Shown: positions 28,196 through 35,247 of the stretch, in pieces
Position numbering within the stretch: the stretch's first letter is position 1
How the letters are laid out: the number at the start of each line of letters is the position of its first letter
Program-made: the position numbers and the translations under genes
Assembly (NCBI RefSeq): GCF_001458215.1
Contig: NZ_CYTW01000006.1
Location: 124,001 to 188,000 of the forward strand
Source: Shimia thalassica
GTDB lineage: Bacteria > Pseudomonadota > Alphaproteobacteria > Rhodobacterales > Rhodobacteraceae
DNA: 64,000 bases
Direction of reading: 5' to 3'
The notes under the pieces: generated by a model
The model's database searches: none
What the model saw: only the letters and a program-made list of their open reading frames with translations
What the model was told of the DNA's origin: nothing

Positions 28196-28569
28196 GAGGT
28201 TATCTCCATTCTTCAGCCGATAAACCGGCTAATAACAGTGGGGCCGCGCGTTAGCCCAGCCTCTCCACGCCGCTATTTAGCGGAGGCATTGCAACCCGTC
28301 CAGCGAACTTTCGCCTGACTTGAGGTCTCGCGTCCCTCTGTCGCGCTTGTGCCGCATGTGCCACAGCCCATTTAATACATTTGCTTTCATGACAGACGGT
28401 GTTCATCATGATTCTGGAAGGCATGTTTGGTTTCTGATTAATTTTTGGTCGCTTCTCCGGGCCTGCACACAGGTCGGGTTTGCGTTTGACGCATTCCTTT
28501 CGAAAGCTAACTCTGGATGGACGAATCTGGATCAATATCCTTTGAAACAAGCTCGTTTGGAGTGAAATC
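28196..28569. other. Intergenic region between petA and an outer-membrane protein gene
   Basis: These 374 bases separate divergent genes and must hold promoters for both. No convincing -35/-10 pair, operator or RNA element stands out. An 81-codon plus-strand frame (28320-28565) has no ribosome site and an unlikely composition. A short hairpin, GCCGCTATTTAGCGG, lies near 28270. Confidence 0.5.
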
Positions 28570-29475
28570 TTGAAAAACATCGTATTCCTGCTGTCTGGCG
28601 CGGCAATTTTCTCTTCAGGTGCAAACCAGAGTTTCGCGCAAAGCGGGCCTTTGCCGGATGGCTGGCGTGGTTTGGTTGACGGTTTGGCGATCTATCAGGG
28701 GGACGCGGACTTAAGCGGCCGTGGCGCGTTTTCCGCAAGTCGCGCTTTTGTGCGCGCTGGTGCGATTTACCGTTTCGATAACGAGGCTTCCGCAGGGATT
28801 TTGGTCAGTTCGGGTCGATTCTCTTATGACTTTGACAATCCCCTGAACCAGCCGTGGGACGATATTAACGACTTTCGCGTGTCTGCGCCGATCCGTTTCT
28901 CGGTGGGTGAGTCGGCCAATGTCTTTTTTATCCCGTCTGTGCGTTACGACTATCAACGCGGTGTCAGCATGTCAGACGGCGCGACCTATGGTGCCTTTGC
29001 CGGGATCACGTGGAGGATAAACGAACGGCTGACGATTGGACCGGCCATCGGTGCATATTCCCAGCTGGATGAAGACGGTCTTGATGTGTTTCCTGCGCTG
29101 CTGGTTGACTGGAACTTCGCGGATCGCTGGAACCTGTCCACGGGCACCGGACTGGGCGCGACCCAGGGGCCGGGTCTTTCCTTGACGTTTAATCAGTCGA
29201 AGACCCTGAGCTTTTCGTTGGGCGCACGATACGAGAGTGTCCGGTTCCGGCTGGACAACGCGGGTCTGGCCCCGGGTGGCGTTGGGGAAGACAGCAGTTT
29301 TCCCGTTGTGGCGTCGGTTCAATATAAACCCAACCCGGCGATGTCATTCACGGCCTTTGTCGGCGCAGAGTTTGATGGTGAGCTTGAATTGACAAATGCC
29401 GCAGGAACAAGCGTCAGCCGCCAATCCTACGACACAGCGCCCATAGCAGGATTGGCGTTCCGCATATTTTTCTAA
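28570..29475 (+). CDS. Outer-membrane beta-barrel protein (DUF6268-like)
   Basis: A 301-residue protein with a signal peptide (about 1-24, cleavage after SFA). The body consists of alternating aromatic beta-strands such as ASAGILVSSGRFSYDF, ANVFFIPSVRYDYQRG and SLSFSLGARYESVRF, ending in AFRIFF with a C-terminal phenylalanine, the usual barrel-assembly signal. It resembles the DUF6268 outer-membrane family. Function is unknown; the gene stands alone, convergent with a GST gene 18 bases away. Confidence 0.75.
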   Translation: MKNIVFLLSGAAIFSSGANQSFAQSGPLPDGWRGLVDGLAIYQGDADLSGRGAFSASRAFVRAGAIYRFDNEASAGILVSSGRFSYDFDNPLNQPWDDINDFRVSAPIRFSVGESANVFFIPSVRYDYQRGVSMSDGATYGAFAGITWRINERLTIGPAIGAYSQLDEDGLDVFPALLVDWNFADRWNLSTGTGLGATQGPGLSLTFNQSKTLSFSLGARYESVRFRLDNAGLAPGGVGEDSSFPVVASVQYKPNPAMSFTAFVGAEFDGELELTNAAGTSVSRQSYDTAPIAGLAFRIFF

Positions 29476-29493
29476 ACAAACACGGGGCGGCGA

Positions 29494-30099
29494 TTAGTCA
29501 TGCGGAGCGGTGGCCATCATGCTGTCGCGTTGTGAAAACGTATCGTACCAATCGGCAAGAGCCTCGTTGCCACGGCGCCATTTGCGAGCATCATGACGAA
29601 AGTCGAGATAGGCCAAGGCACATCCAACGGCGATTTGGCCAATGTTCAAGGGGCCTGCAAGGTGGCTCATCCAGCGCGTATTTAGGGCTGCGACAGAACG
29701 GGCAACTTTATCCCATTGTGCTTCGCGCCATGCTTCGTCCTGCATCTCCTGTGCCCGAAGGCGTCCTTCATATGTGACAAGAACAGCCGCATCCATAATG
29801 CCATCTGCGGTGGCTTCGATTGTGAGCACATCCCAAAGCATGGACTCCGGGTACATCGCACCTTGGGCACGGGCATCGAGATATCGACAGATCACGCGCG
29901 AGTCATAAAGCGCCGGTGCGTCTGCGCGAATCAATGCCGGAATTTTTCCAACCGGGTTTGCGGCCTTAACCTCATCGCTGGTGGCGAGAGGAGAGGTTTT
30001 CACGTCCAGAAGTTCAACATCGTCGATCTGGTTTGTTTCATGCAGCAACACGCGCACTTTGCGCACAAAAGGAGAGGCGCTGGCAGAGATCAATTTCAT
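29494..30099 (-). CDS. Glutathione S-transferase family protein
   Basis: A 201-residue protein with a thioredoxin-like N-terminal domain (MKLISASASPFVRKVRVLLHE; the NPVGKIPALI cis-proline; an ALYDSRVICRYLD segment for glutathione) and an all-helical C-terminal domain ending VGCALAYLDFRHDARKWR. The active-site position is Ser in SPFVRKV, as in YibF/YfcF-type bacterial GSTs. It overlaps the preceding PaiB gene by ATGA and is translated from GAAAGG within it. Confidence 0.9.
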   Translation of the reverse strand: MKLISASASPFVRKVRVLLHETNQIDDVELLDVKTSPLATSDEVKAANPVGKIPALIRADAPALYDSRVICRYLDARAQGAMYPESMLWDVLTIEATADGIMDAAVLVTYEGRLRAQEMQDEAWREAQWDKVARSVAALNTRWMSHLAGPLNIGQIAVGCALAYLDFRHDARKWRRGNEALADWYDTFSQRDSMMATAPHD

Positions 30100-30728
30100 G
30101 GTGTTACCTTTCGTTGAATGGACTGCATCAAAGCAGCAAGGGCTTCTGTTTCGACCCCGATGTCATGTTGCGCCACCTGATCGGCCGCGGCAAGGCGTGC
30201 CTCGTCCGATTTGTTTTGGGCCAACTTCCATGTGCCCTGAACATCCTGGACGGTAAACCGGTAAGGCCGGATCATTCTCATCATCCGTTCAAGGGCATCC
30301 GGGTCCAACTTGCTTTGCTTCCAGACAGGTTTTGGCAAAAGCTGCTCTTCAAAATTATCGGACAAGCGTTCCAACACGTCCGGCAGGGACGTCTCGGGCA
30401 ATGGGCTGAGCGTGCCCGTCAGATGAACCGCAACATAGTTCCACGTGGGGACCTGATCCGTGATGTTGTACCAGTCGGGCGAAATGTAGCTGTGCGGACC
30501 ACTCACGACGAGAGTTGCAGGAATTTCATCCTGTTTGATTCGGCAAATCGGATTCGAGCGCACGAGATGCAGCTCGGCTTGATCCCCTGTCTCTGAAAGC
30601 AGAAACGGGATGTGAGAGCACAGTGGGGCCTGTGACGTGGAAACAGACAATATGCCAAACCCTCGATCGCGTACAAAGGCAAGGTTCTTTGCTTGGGTTT
30701 CCTGACGAAACGCTGGATTTGGATGCAT
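30096..30728 (-). CDS. paiB: PaiB-family FMN-binding protein
   Basis: A 210-residue protein of the PaiB family (split-barrel flavin-binding fold), named after a Bacillus negative regulator of sporulation and protease genes. The N terminus MHPNPAFR is the family start; a longer frame to 31112 runs through the FMN riboswitch on the opposite strand and is not coding. Conserved stretches include VVSGPHSYISPDWY, VPTWNYVAVHLTG and MMRMIRPYRFTVQDVQGTWKLAQNK. It is first in a two-gene unit with the GST. DNA binding in this clade is unproven. Confidence 0.88.
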   Translation of the reverse strand: MHPNPAFRQETQAKNLAFVRDRGFGILSVSTSQAPLCSHIPFLLSETGDQAELHLVRSNPICRIKQDEIPATLVVSGPHSYISPDWYNITDQVPTWNYVAVHLTGTLSPLPETSLPDVLERLSDNFEEQLLPKPVWKQSKLDPDALERMMRMIRPYRFTVQDVQGTWKLAQNKSDEARLAAADQVAQHDIGVETEALAALMQSIQRKVTP

Positions 30729-30800
30729 GTCTGGCCTCGGGATACGGGAAATCCGAAGTTGGATGTTGCAAGTGAATTGATGTCTTGGCAAGGTCGCGCT

Positions 30801-30942
30801 GTTCTCAGGGCGGGGTGAAATTCCCCACCGGCGGTAAATGGGAAACCCCCATGAGCCCGCGAGCGGCTTTGGTTCGGTCCAAAGTGTCAGCAGATCCGGT
30901 GAAACTCCGGAGCCGACGGTCATAGTCCGGATGAAAGAGAAC
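30801..30942 (+). promoter_or_regulatory. FMN riboswitch (RFN element)
   Basis: The conserved aptamer is complete: P1 stem GTTCTC (30801-30806) with GAGAAC (30937-30942), then GGGCGGGGTGAAATTCCCCA, CCGGCGGTAAATGGG, AGCCCGCGAGC, GTCAGCAGATCCGGTG, CTCCGGAGCCGACGGTCATA and GTCCGGATGAAA. It binds flavin mononucleotide and switches off ribH just downstream. The 84 bases between aptamer and gene contain no clear terminator, so control is more likely by masking the AAAGGAG ribosome site; that is inference. Confidence 0.97.
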
Positions 30943-31026
30943 GTGCGACGGGGCGCTTCTTTGTTGGGGGCGGACTGTTGTTCGTGATCGCCTTGGGTGA
31001 CGTGTCTGTTACGAAAGGAGATCACT

Positions 31027-31467
31027 ATGACACACACCCGTTTTGCATTCATCAAGGCGCAATGGCATGCCGATATCGTAGATCGCGCGCTGGATGGATT
31101 TTGCGACACCATTCCTGCAAACCAAGTTGATGTTTTCGATGTTCCGGGCGCCTTTGAAATACCGCTGCTGGCGCGGGATCTGGCGGCGACCGGAAAATAC
31201 GACGCCGTTGTTTGCGCCGCCTTTGTGGTCGATGGCGGGATATACCGGCATGACTTTGTTGCGCAGGCCGTGGTTGATGGGCTGATGCGCGCGGGGCTTG
31301 ATACAGGTGTGCCAGTGCTATCGGTCTCACTAACACCGCATCAGTATCAGGAAACCGATCACCACAACGAAATCTACCGCACGCACTTTGTCGAAAAGGG
31401 CAAGGAGGCTGCGAATGCCGCTCTGGGCATTATAGCGGCGCGCGCAAAGGTCGCCAAAGCAGCGTGA
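31027..31467 (+). CDS. ribH2: 6,7-dimethyl-8-ribityllumazine synthase, type II
   Basis: A 146-residue enzyme for the penultimate step of riboflavin synthesis, condensing 5-amino-6-ribitylaminouracil with a butanone phosphate. Start ATG 31027 follows AAAGGAGATCACT. The pattern FIKAQWHADIVDRAL, DVPGAFEIPLLAR, FVVDGGIYRHDFVAQAV (catalytic His75) and VLSVSLTPHQYQE matches the RibH2 class known from Brucella and Mesorhizobium, which forms decamers and coexists with a second RibH elsewhere in the genome. It stands alone behind the FMN riboswitch. The symbol reflects this subtype. Confidence 0.93.
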   Translation: MTHTRFAFIKAQWHADIVDRALDGFCDTIPANQVDVFDVPGAFEIPLLARDLAATGKYDAVVCAAFVVDGGIYRHDFVAQAVVDGLMRAGLDTGVPVLSVSLTPHQYQETDHHNEIYRTHFVEKGKEAANAALGIIAARAKVAKAA

Positions 31468-31566
31468 TCTGATTGTGCGCCTTGCGGCGCGCTGGATATC
31501 TCACCCCATCCCTGTCGGGGTGGGGTTCGGGCGCGCAGTGCCTCAAGGATGGGGGCGACCCCGCTA

Positions 31567-32193
31567 TCAGGGGAAAGTCGTGACCGGATCACCCGATTGC
31601 CATTTTGGGTATTTCTCCATGATCGACAAAAACCGATCAGAGGTGATGAAAAAGGTCAACCAGCGCTGGAGATGTGGCCAATCCTGCTCATCAAACCATT
31701 TTTTGTCCGTAAACGCGAACTGGCGGACAAACGGCAATATGGCGAGATCCGCCAATTTTGGGTCTGGGCCAAACAGCCACGCATCATGCGCAAGTTGCCG
31801 GTTCAGCAAATCAAGGTGTTCTACCGCTTTGGCGCGCTCGGTTTCACGATCACAGTTTTCATAGCGCGTGTGGTATTTGTAGCGATCCAGAGCCGTTTTG
31901 AACGGCCCGTCTGTGGCAGCGATAAGGTCGTGCCCTGCATCCGGCATATCTAGAAGACATTCAGGATCGTTTTGACCAAGGGCCCAGATCATAACGTCGA
32001 GACTCTCGTCAATGACCTGATCATGCACTTCAAGGCAGGGAACGGTGCCGCTTGGAGACGTTTGCAGGAACTCGGGCGCTTTGTCCCGTAGCAGAATTTC
32101 GCGCAGCTCGACCTCGATCCCGGCGCTGGCCAAACCAAGGCGGGCACGCATGGCGTAGGGGCATCGCCGAAAGCTGTAGAGGATTGGGGTCAT
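31567..32193 (-). CDS. Glutathione S-transferase family protein (glutaredoxin-like active site)
   Basis: A 208-residue protein. The N terminus ILYSFRRCPYAMRARLGLA carries a CPYA motif with Cys11, so it belongs to the cysteine-type (Omega/Beta-like) GSTs that reduce or deglutathionylate rather than conjugate. SGTVPCLEV is the cis-proline segment and DESLDVMIWAL binds glutathione. The C-terminal helical part contains LADLAILPFVRQFA. The 100 bases after its stop hold a CACCCC/GGGGTG hairpin without a T-run. It lies 27 bases downstream of mtaB on the same strand. Confidence 0.9.
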   Translation of the reverse strand: MTPILYSFRRCPYAMRARLGLASAGIEVELREILLRDKAPEFLQTSPSGTVPCLEVHDQVIDESLDVMIWALGQNDPECLLDMPDAGHDLIAATDGPFKTALDRYKYHTRYENCDRETERAKAVEHLDLLNRQLAHDAWLFGPDPKLADLAILPFVRQFAFTDKKWFDEQDWPHLQRWLTFFITSDRFLSIMEKYPKWQSGDPVTTFP

Positions 32194-32220
32194 TGCTTGG
32201 CCCTGTGGTTCTTTGCGTTG

Positions 32221-33510
32221 TTACGATTTCACCAAAAGCTGTGTACCCCGTACACCGGAAATCGTGGCAGAAACGATCTGGCCTTCGGGCTGTGCGGCCT
32301 CGAAGTGGACTTCCGTGAATTGTTCGGTGCGCCCCATATGTGCGTTTTCCATCAGGATACGGTGCGGTGTTCCAACCTGTTCGGCAAGGTGTTGTGCGAC
32401 CTGTTTTTCGCCAACTGCCCGCAAACGTGCCGCACGCTCTTTGATCACCGTGCCGTTGACCTGATTTGGTATGCGCGCCGCTGGTGTCCCTTCGCGTTTG
32501 GAATAGGGGAACACGTGAAGCCACGTCAGGTTGCAGTCTTCCACCAACTTGAGCGAGTTCTCGAACTGGTCCGCGGTCTCGGTCGGGAAGCCAGCAATAA
32601 TGTCGGCACCAAAGGTCATGTCAGGGCGCAGTTTGCGGGCCTCTGTTGCGAACTGAATGGCATCTTCCCGCAGGTGGCGCCGGGCCATGCGCTTGAGAAT
32701 CATATTATCGCCATGCTGCAAAGACAGATGCAGGTGCGGCATCAAACGCGGCTCGGTGGCGATCGCCATCATCAGGTTTTCATCGACCTCGATGGAATCG
32801 ATGGAAGAGATTCGCAAACGCGGCAGATCGGGGACCAAACGCAGGATCCGCATGACCAGATCGCCAAGCTTGGGTTCCGCAGGCAGGTCCGCCCCCCACG
32901 AGGTAAGGTCGACGCCGGTGAGCACTACTTCGTTATAGCCTTTGTCCACCAGACGCTTGATCTGATCCACAACGACACCAGCGGGAACTGACCGCGAATT
33001 TCCACGGCCATAAGGAATAATGCAGAACGTGCATCTGTGGTCGCACCCGTTCTGCACCTGAACATAGGCGCGGCTGCGTGTGCCAAAACCGTCGATCAGA
33101 TGGCCAGCGGTCTCGGTCACGGACATAATGTCGTCGACCTGCACTTTTTCAGTTTGACCAATAAAGTCAGGGCCTTGTTGCTGGGCCATATCTGCCCACG
33201 TCGCGGCCTGCATTTTCTCTGTGTTGCCAATAACCCTGTCGACTTCATCCATTTTGGCAAAGGTCTCGGGTTCGGTCTGGGCGGCGCACCCGGTCACGAT
33301 GATATGCGCCTCGGGGTTTTCACGGCGAAGTTTGCGTATCTCCTGGCGCGCTTTGCGAACGGCCTCGGCTGTAACCGCGCAGGTGTTTACGATGACGGCA
33401 TTTTCAAGCCCTGCGTCTTTGGACAGCTCCTTCATCGCTTCGGTTTCATAAGCGTTCAGGCGGCATCCAAGAGTCGTGAATTGGGGCGGCTTTTTTAGCG
33501 ACTCTGACAT
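32221..33510 (-). CDS. mtaB: tRNA t6A37 methylthiotransferase MtaB
   Basis: A 429-residue radical-SAM enzyme that converts t6A to ms2t6A at position 37 of ANN-decoding tRNAs. The N-terminal MTTase domain holds a first cluster on Cys16 (TLGCRLNAYE), Cys44 (VNTCAVT) and Cys75 (VTGCAAQ). The radical-SAM cluster is Cys156, Cys160 and Cys163 (NGCDHRCTFCIIPYGRG). A C-terminal TRAM-like region ends the protein. TLGCRLN is diagnostic for MtaB over MiaB. The start lies 16 bases inside the end of dapF, so the genes are coupled. Confidence 0.95.
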   Translation of the reverse strand: MSESLKKPPQFTTLGCRLNAYETEAMKELSKDAGLENAVIVNTCAVTAEAVRKARQEIRKLRRENPEAHIIVTGCAAQTEPETFAKMDEVDRVIGNTEKMQAATWADMAQQQGPDFIGQTEKVQVDDIMSVTETAGHLIDGFGTRSRAYVQVQNGCDHRCTFCIIPYGRGNSRSVPAGVVVDQIKRLVDKGYNEVVLTGVDLTSWGADLPAEPKLGDLVMRILRLVPDLPRLRISSIDSIEVDENLMMAIATEPRLMPHLHLSLQHGDNMILKRMARRHLREDAIQFATEARKLRPDMTFGADIIAGFPTETADQFENSLKLVEDCNLTWLHVFPYSKREGTPAARIPNQVNGTVIKERAARLRAVGEKQVAQHLAEQVGTPHRILMENAHMGRTEQFTEVHFEAAQPEGQIVSATISGVRGTQLLVKS

Positions 33511-34340
33511 GTCGCTTCCTCGAGGAAGTCATGAGTGAACGTGCCCGAAAACACATGGCTTGTGCCACCTGTCATCCAGACGCCGTCCTCGGCCCAGTTG
33601 ATGCGCAAGGTACCGCCGTCCAGATCAATCTGCACAGAGCGTCCGGTCAAGCCACGGCGGTGCGCAGCAACAGCCGTTGCACAAGAGGACGATCCAGAAG
33701 CAAGCGTGATTCCGACGCCGCGTTCCCAGACACGCATACGAATGTGGTTAGGTGCTACGATCTGGGCAACCTGAACATTGGTGCGCTCGGGATACAGCGG
33801 ATGGTGTTCGTGAGCCGCGCCAAAGGCAGCAAGATCTATCGAATCAGCGTCGTCCACAAAAAAGGTACAGTGTGGATTGCCCATTCCTGTGGCGGTGGGG
33901 GCGCCTTCGATCGGCAGCGACAGGGTATCCATCTCTTCTGCGAGTGGAATTTCGTTCCACAAAAGCTGCGGATGGCCCATATTCACAGACGTGAGTCCAT
34001 TGCCGGCATCCCGCGCCAGAAGCAGGCCACGATCCGTCGTGAGACGCAAAGTCGTGAGGCCCGTTTCGGACATGATTTTTCTTGCGATACAACGGGTTGC
34101 GTTTCCGCATGCCGCAGAAAGCGAGCCATCGCTGTTGTAGAATGTCAAATGCGCGTCATGTTCGCCCTTGGAAATAACGGCCAACTGATCAAAACCCACG
34201 CCCCGATGACGATCCGCGATCGCGGATACCAGTGCGGCGGGCAACGCCACATCGCGCGCACGCGCATCGAGAACGACAAAGTCGTTCCCCAGCCCGTGCA
34301 TTTTTTCAAAGGGCAAAGTGGATTTTGAGCGCGCGATCAT
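33495..34340 (-). CDS. dapF: Diaminopimelate epimerase, second catalytic Cys replaced by Ser
   Basis: A 281-residue enzyme converting LL- to meso-diaminopimelate for lysine and peptidoglycan. MHGLGNDFVVLDAR, the first catalytic Cys78 (SAACGNATR) and GMGNPHCTFFVDD are all present. The second catalytic site is normally A-C-G-x-G in ERGxGxTxACGxGxC; here it reads WERGVGITLASGSSSCA, so the position of H. influenzae Cys217 is Ser215 (codon TCT), with a Cys at 220. Start MIARSKSTLPFEK is chosen over an upstream ATG at 34409 that adds 23 atypical residues. Either this lineage uses a variant active site or another enzyme supplies meso-DAP. Confidence 0.9.
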   Translation of the reverse strand: MIARSKSTLPFEKMHGLGNDFVVLDARARDVALPAALVSAIADRHRGVGFDQLAVISKGEHDAHLTFYNSDGSLSAACGNATRCIARKIMSETGLTTLRLTTDRGLLLARDAGNGLTSVNMGHPQLLWNEIPLAEEMDTLSLPIEGAPTATGMGNPHCTFFVDDADSIDLAAFGAAHEHHPLYPERTNVQVAQIVAPNHIRMRVWERGVGITLASGSSSCATAVAAHRRGLTGRSVQIDLDGGTLRINWAEDGVWMTGGTSHVFSGTFTHDFLEEATCQSR

Positions 34341-34632
34341 GTCGGGGATATACGCCTGTTGTTTCGAGGATACCAGAAGGCACCAATCACATTTGCACAA
34401 ACCCGGCATGCGAATCCGTTAACATAGCTTCATCTCCTGAAATCAGGTGGGTGCTGTGTGATCCGTTTGAAGGCGAGATGCTTGCGAAGATTCTCTGGCT
34501 GCGGTTGCGGAAAGCCGATCTTATAAGAGCAAACCATTTCTCAAAGGGGGGTGTCCTCACATTCCGGGGAATTTCACCCGTTTCATTATGAAATTCGGGG
34601 TATCGTCGCCTTTGTGGTAAAACTCGCAACTG

Positions 34633-34663
34633 AAACTTTCTCGAAGCCCGTTCGAGAAAGTTT
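34633..34663. repeat. Perfect 13-bp inverted repeat upstream of tRNA-Lys
   Basis: AAACTTTCTCGAA (34633-34645) and TTCGAGAAAGTTT (34651-34663) flank the 5-base loop GCCCG. No clean T-run follows (GATAATTTGACTTTT on the plus strand), so it could be a weak terminator or a protein-binding site. Confidence 0.6.
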
Positions 34664-34683
34664 GATAATTTGACTTTTCGGGG

Positions 34684-34712
34684 TTGACCCTGACCCCCGC
34701 AGTTTCTAGAAG
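34684..34712 (+). promoter_or_regulatory. Candidate promoter of tRNA-Lys
   Basis: TTGACC (34684-34689), a 17-base spacer and TAGAAG (34707-34712) match a sigma-70-type promoter. Transcription would start near 34719, about a dozen bases before the mature tRNA. Confidence 0.5.
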
Positions 34713-34730
34713 CGCCTCCACAGACAGAGT

Positions 34731-34806
34731 GGGCCGTTAGCTCAGTTGGTAGAGCAACTGACTTTTAATCAGTAGGTCGATGGTTCGAACCCATCACGGC
34801 TCACCA
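34731..34806 (+). tRNA. tRNA-Lys (anticodon TTT)
   Basis: A 76-base cloverleaf: acceptor GGGCCGT with ACGGCTC (one G-U), D arm GCTC...GAGC, anticodon arm ACTGA-CTTTTAA-TCAGT giving TTT, T arm GATGG-TTCGAAC-CCATC, discriminator A and encoded CCA at 34804-34806. It reads AAA and AAG lysine codons. Confidence 0.98.
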
Positions 34807-35178
34807 CTTTCTCTCCTTACAAATCAAGATGTTAGGCGAAGAGAGTGGTGGTGTCTGCCCCACCCGTCATAGCTGGAAAAATAAGCAGCCTATCTTTGAT
34901 CCGTTTTCTCGGCATCAACATTTTCAGGGGTGCCTAGATTCTTGCTGCTCCAAGTCTGCCTCGTGGTTTTTCACTCCTGAAGAGCGAAAGAACCTCTGCA
35001 AATATGGCGTTGTGAAAACAGGGACAGGATCGTTCTGCATGATTTCCGATGCTAGATTTCCGAGTGTTGAGTCCACTTTCCTCGCCTGATCTGACAGCAA
35101 GAAAGAGCGGAGACAGATTCGAAACGACGATTCTTTAAAACATATTGAAATCAATGTTTTGAAAGATTGCCCCTGAAA
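34807..35178. other. Intergenic region downstream of tRNA-Lys
   Basis: No gene is supported here. An 86-codon plus-strand frame (34829-35089) lacks a ribosome site and similarity. A near-palindrome AAAACATATTGA-AA-TCAATGTTTT spans 35137-35160 and may be part of the control region of the amidohydrolase gene. No direct repeat of the tRNA 3' end or integrase was seen, so there is no sign of an inserted island. Confidence 0.45.
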
Positions 35179-35235
35179 GAAACGTTTGCTTCACCCGCCT
35201 TGAGCACTAAGCTCAGGCATGTGTAAAAACGTTTC
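35179..35235 (+). promoter_or_regulatory. Paired LacI-like operator palindromes
   Basis: The palindrome AAACGTTT occurs twice, in GAAACGTTTG (35179-35188) and AAAACGTTTC (35226-35235), 47 bases apart and ending 12 bases before the amidohydrolase ATG. GAAACGTTTC-type palindromes with central CG are typical LacI-family sites, and pairs can support looping. A stem-like CTTGAGC...GCTCAG lies between them. No LacI-family gene is in the window. Confidence 0.45.
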
Positions 35236-35247
35236 TGGAGACAGATC

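Larger units (their letters stand above)
34341..34730. other. Intergenic region upstream of tRNA-Lys
   Basis: This 390-base stretch has no supported gene. It contains a 13-bp perfect inverted repeat at 34633-34663 and a promoter candidate at 34684-34712 for the tRNA. The reading frame 34387-34629 on the minus strand has no ribosome site or recognisable product. Confidence 0.5.

Noticed and set aside
30729..31112. N-terminal extension of the paiB frame through the FMN riboswitch
   Set aside because: The extension runs antisense to the riboswitch, and the family N terminus MHPNPAFR lies at 30728.
31503..31523. CACCCC/GGGGTG hairpin between ribH2 and the GST gene as a terminator
   Set aside because: It has a large loop and no T-run on either strand, so it is noted only as a possible structure.
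34829..35089. 86-codon frame after tRNA-Lys as a small gene
   Set aside because: There is no ribosome site and no similarity, and the amino-acid mix is unlike neighbouring genes.
34731..35247. Genomic island inserted at tRNA-Lys
   Set aside because: No integrase, no repeat of the tRNA 3' end and no shift in gene content were seen next to the tRNA.
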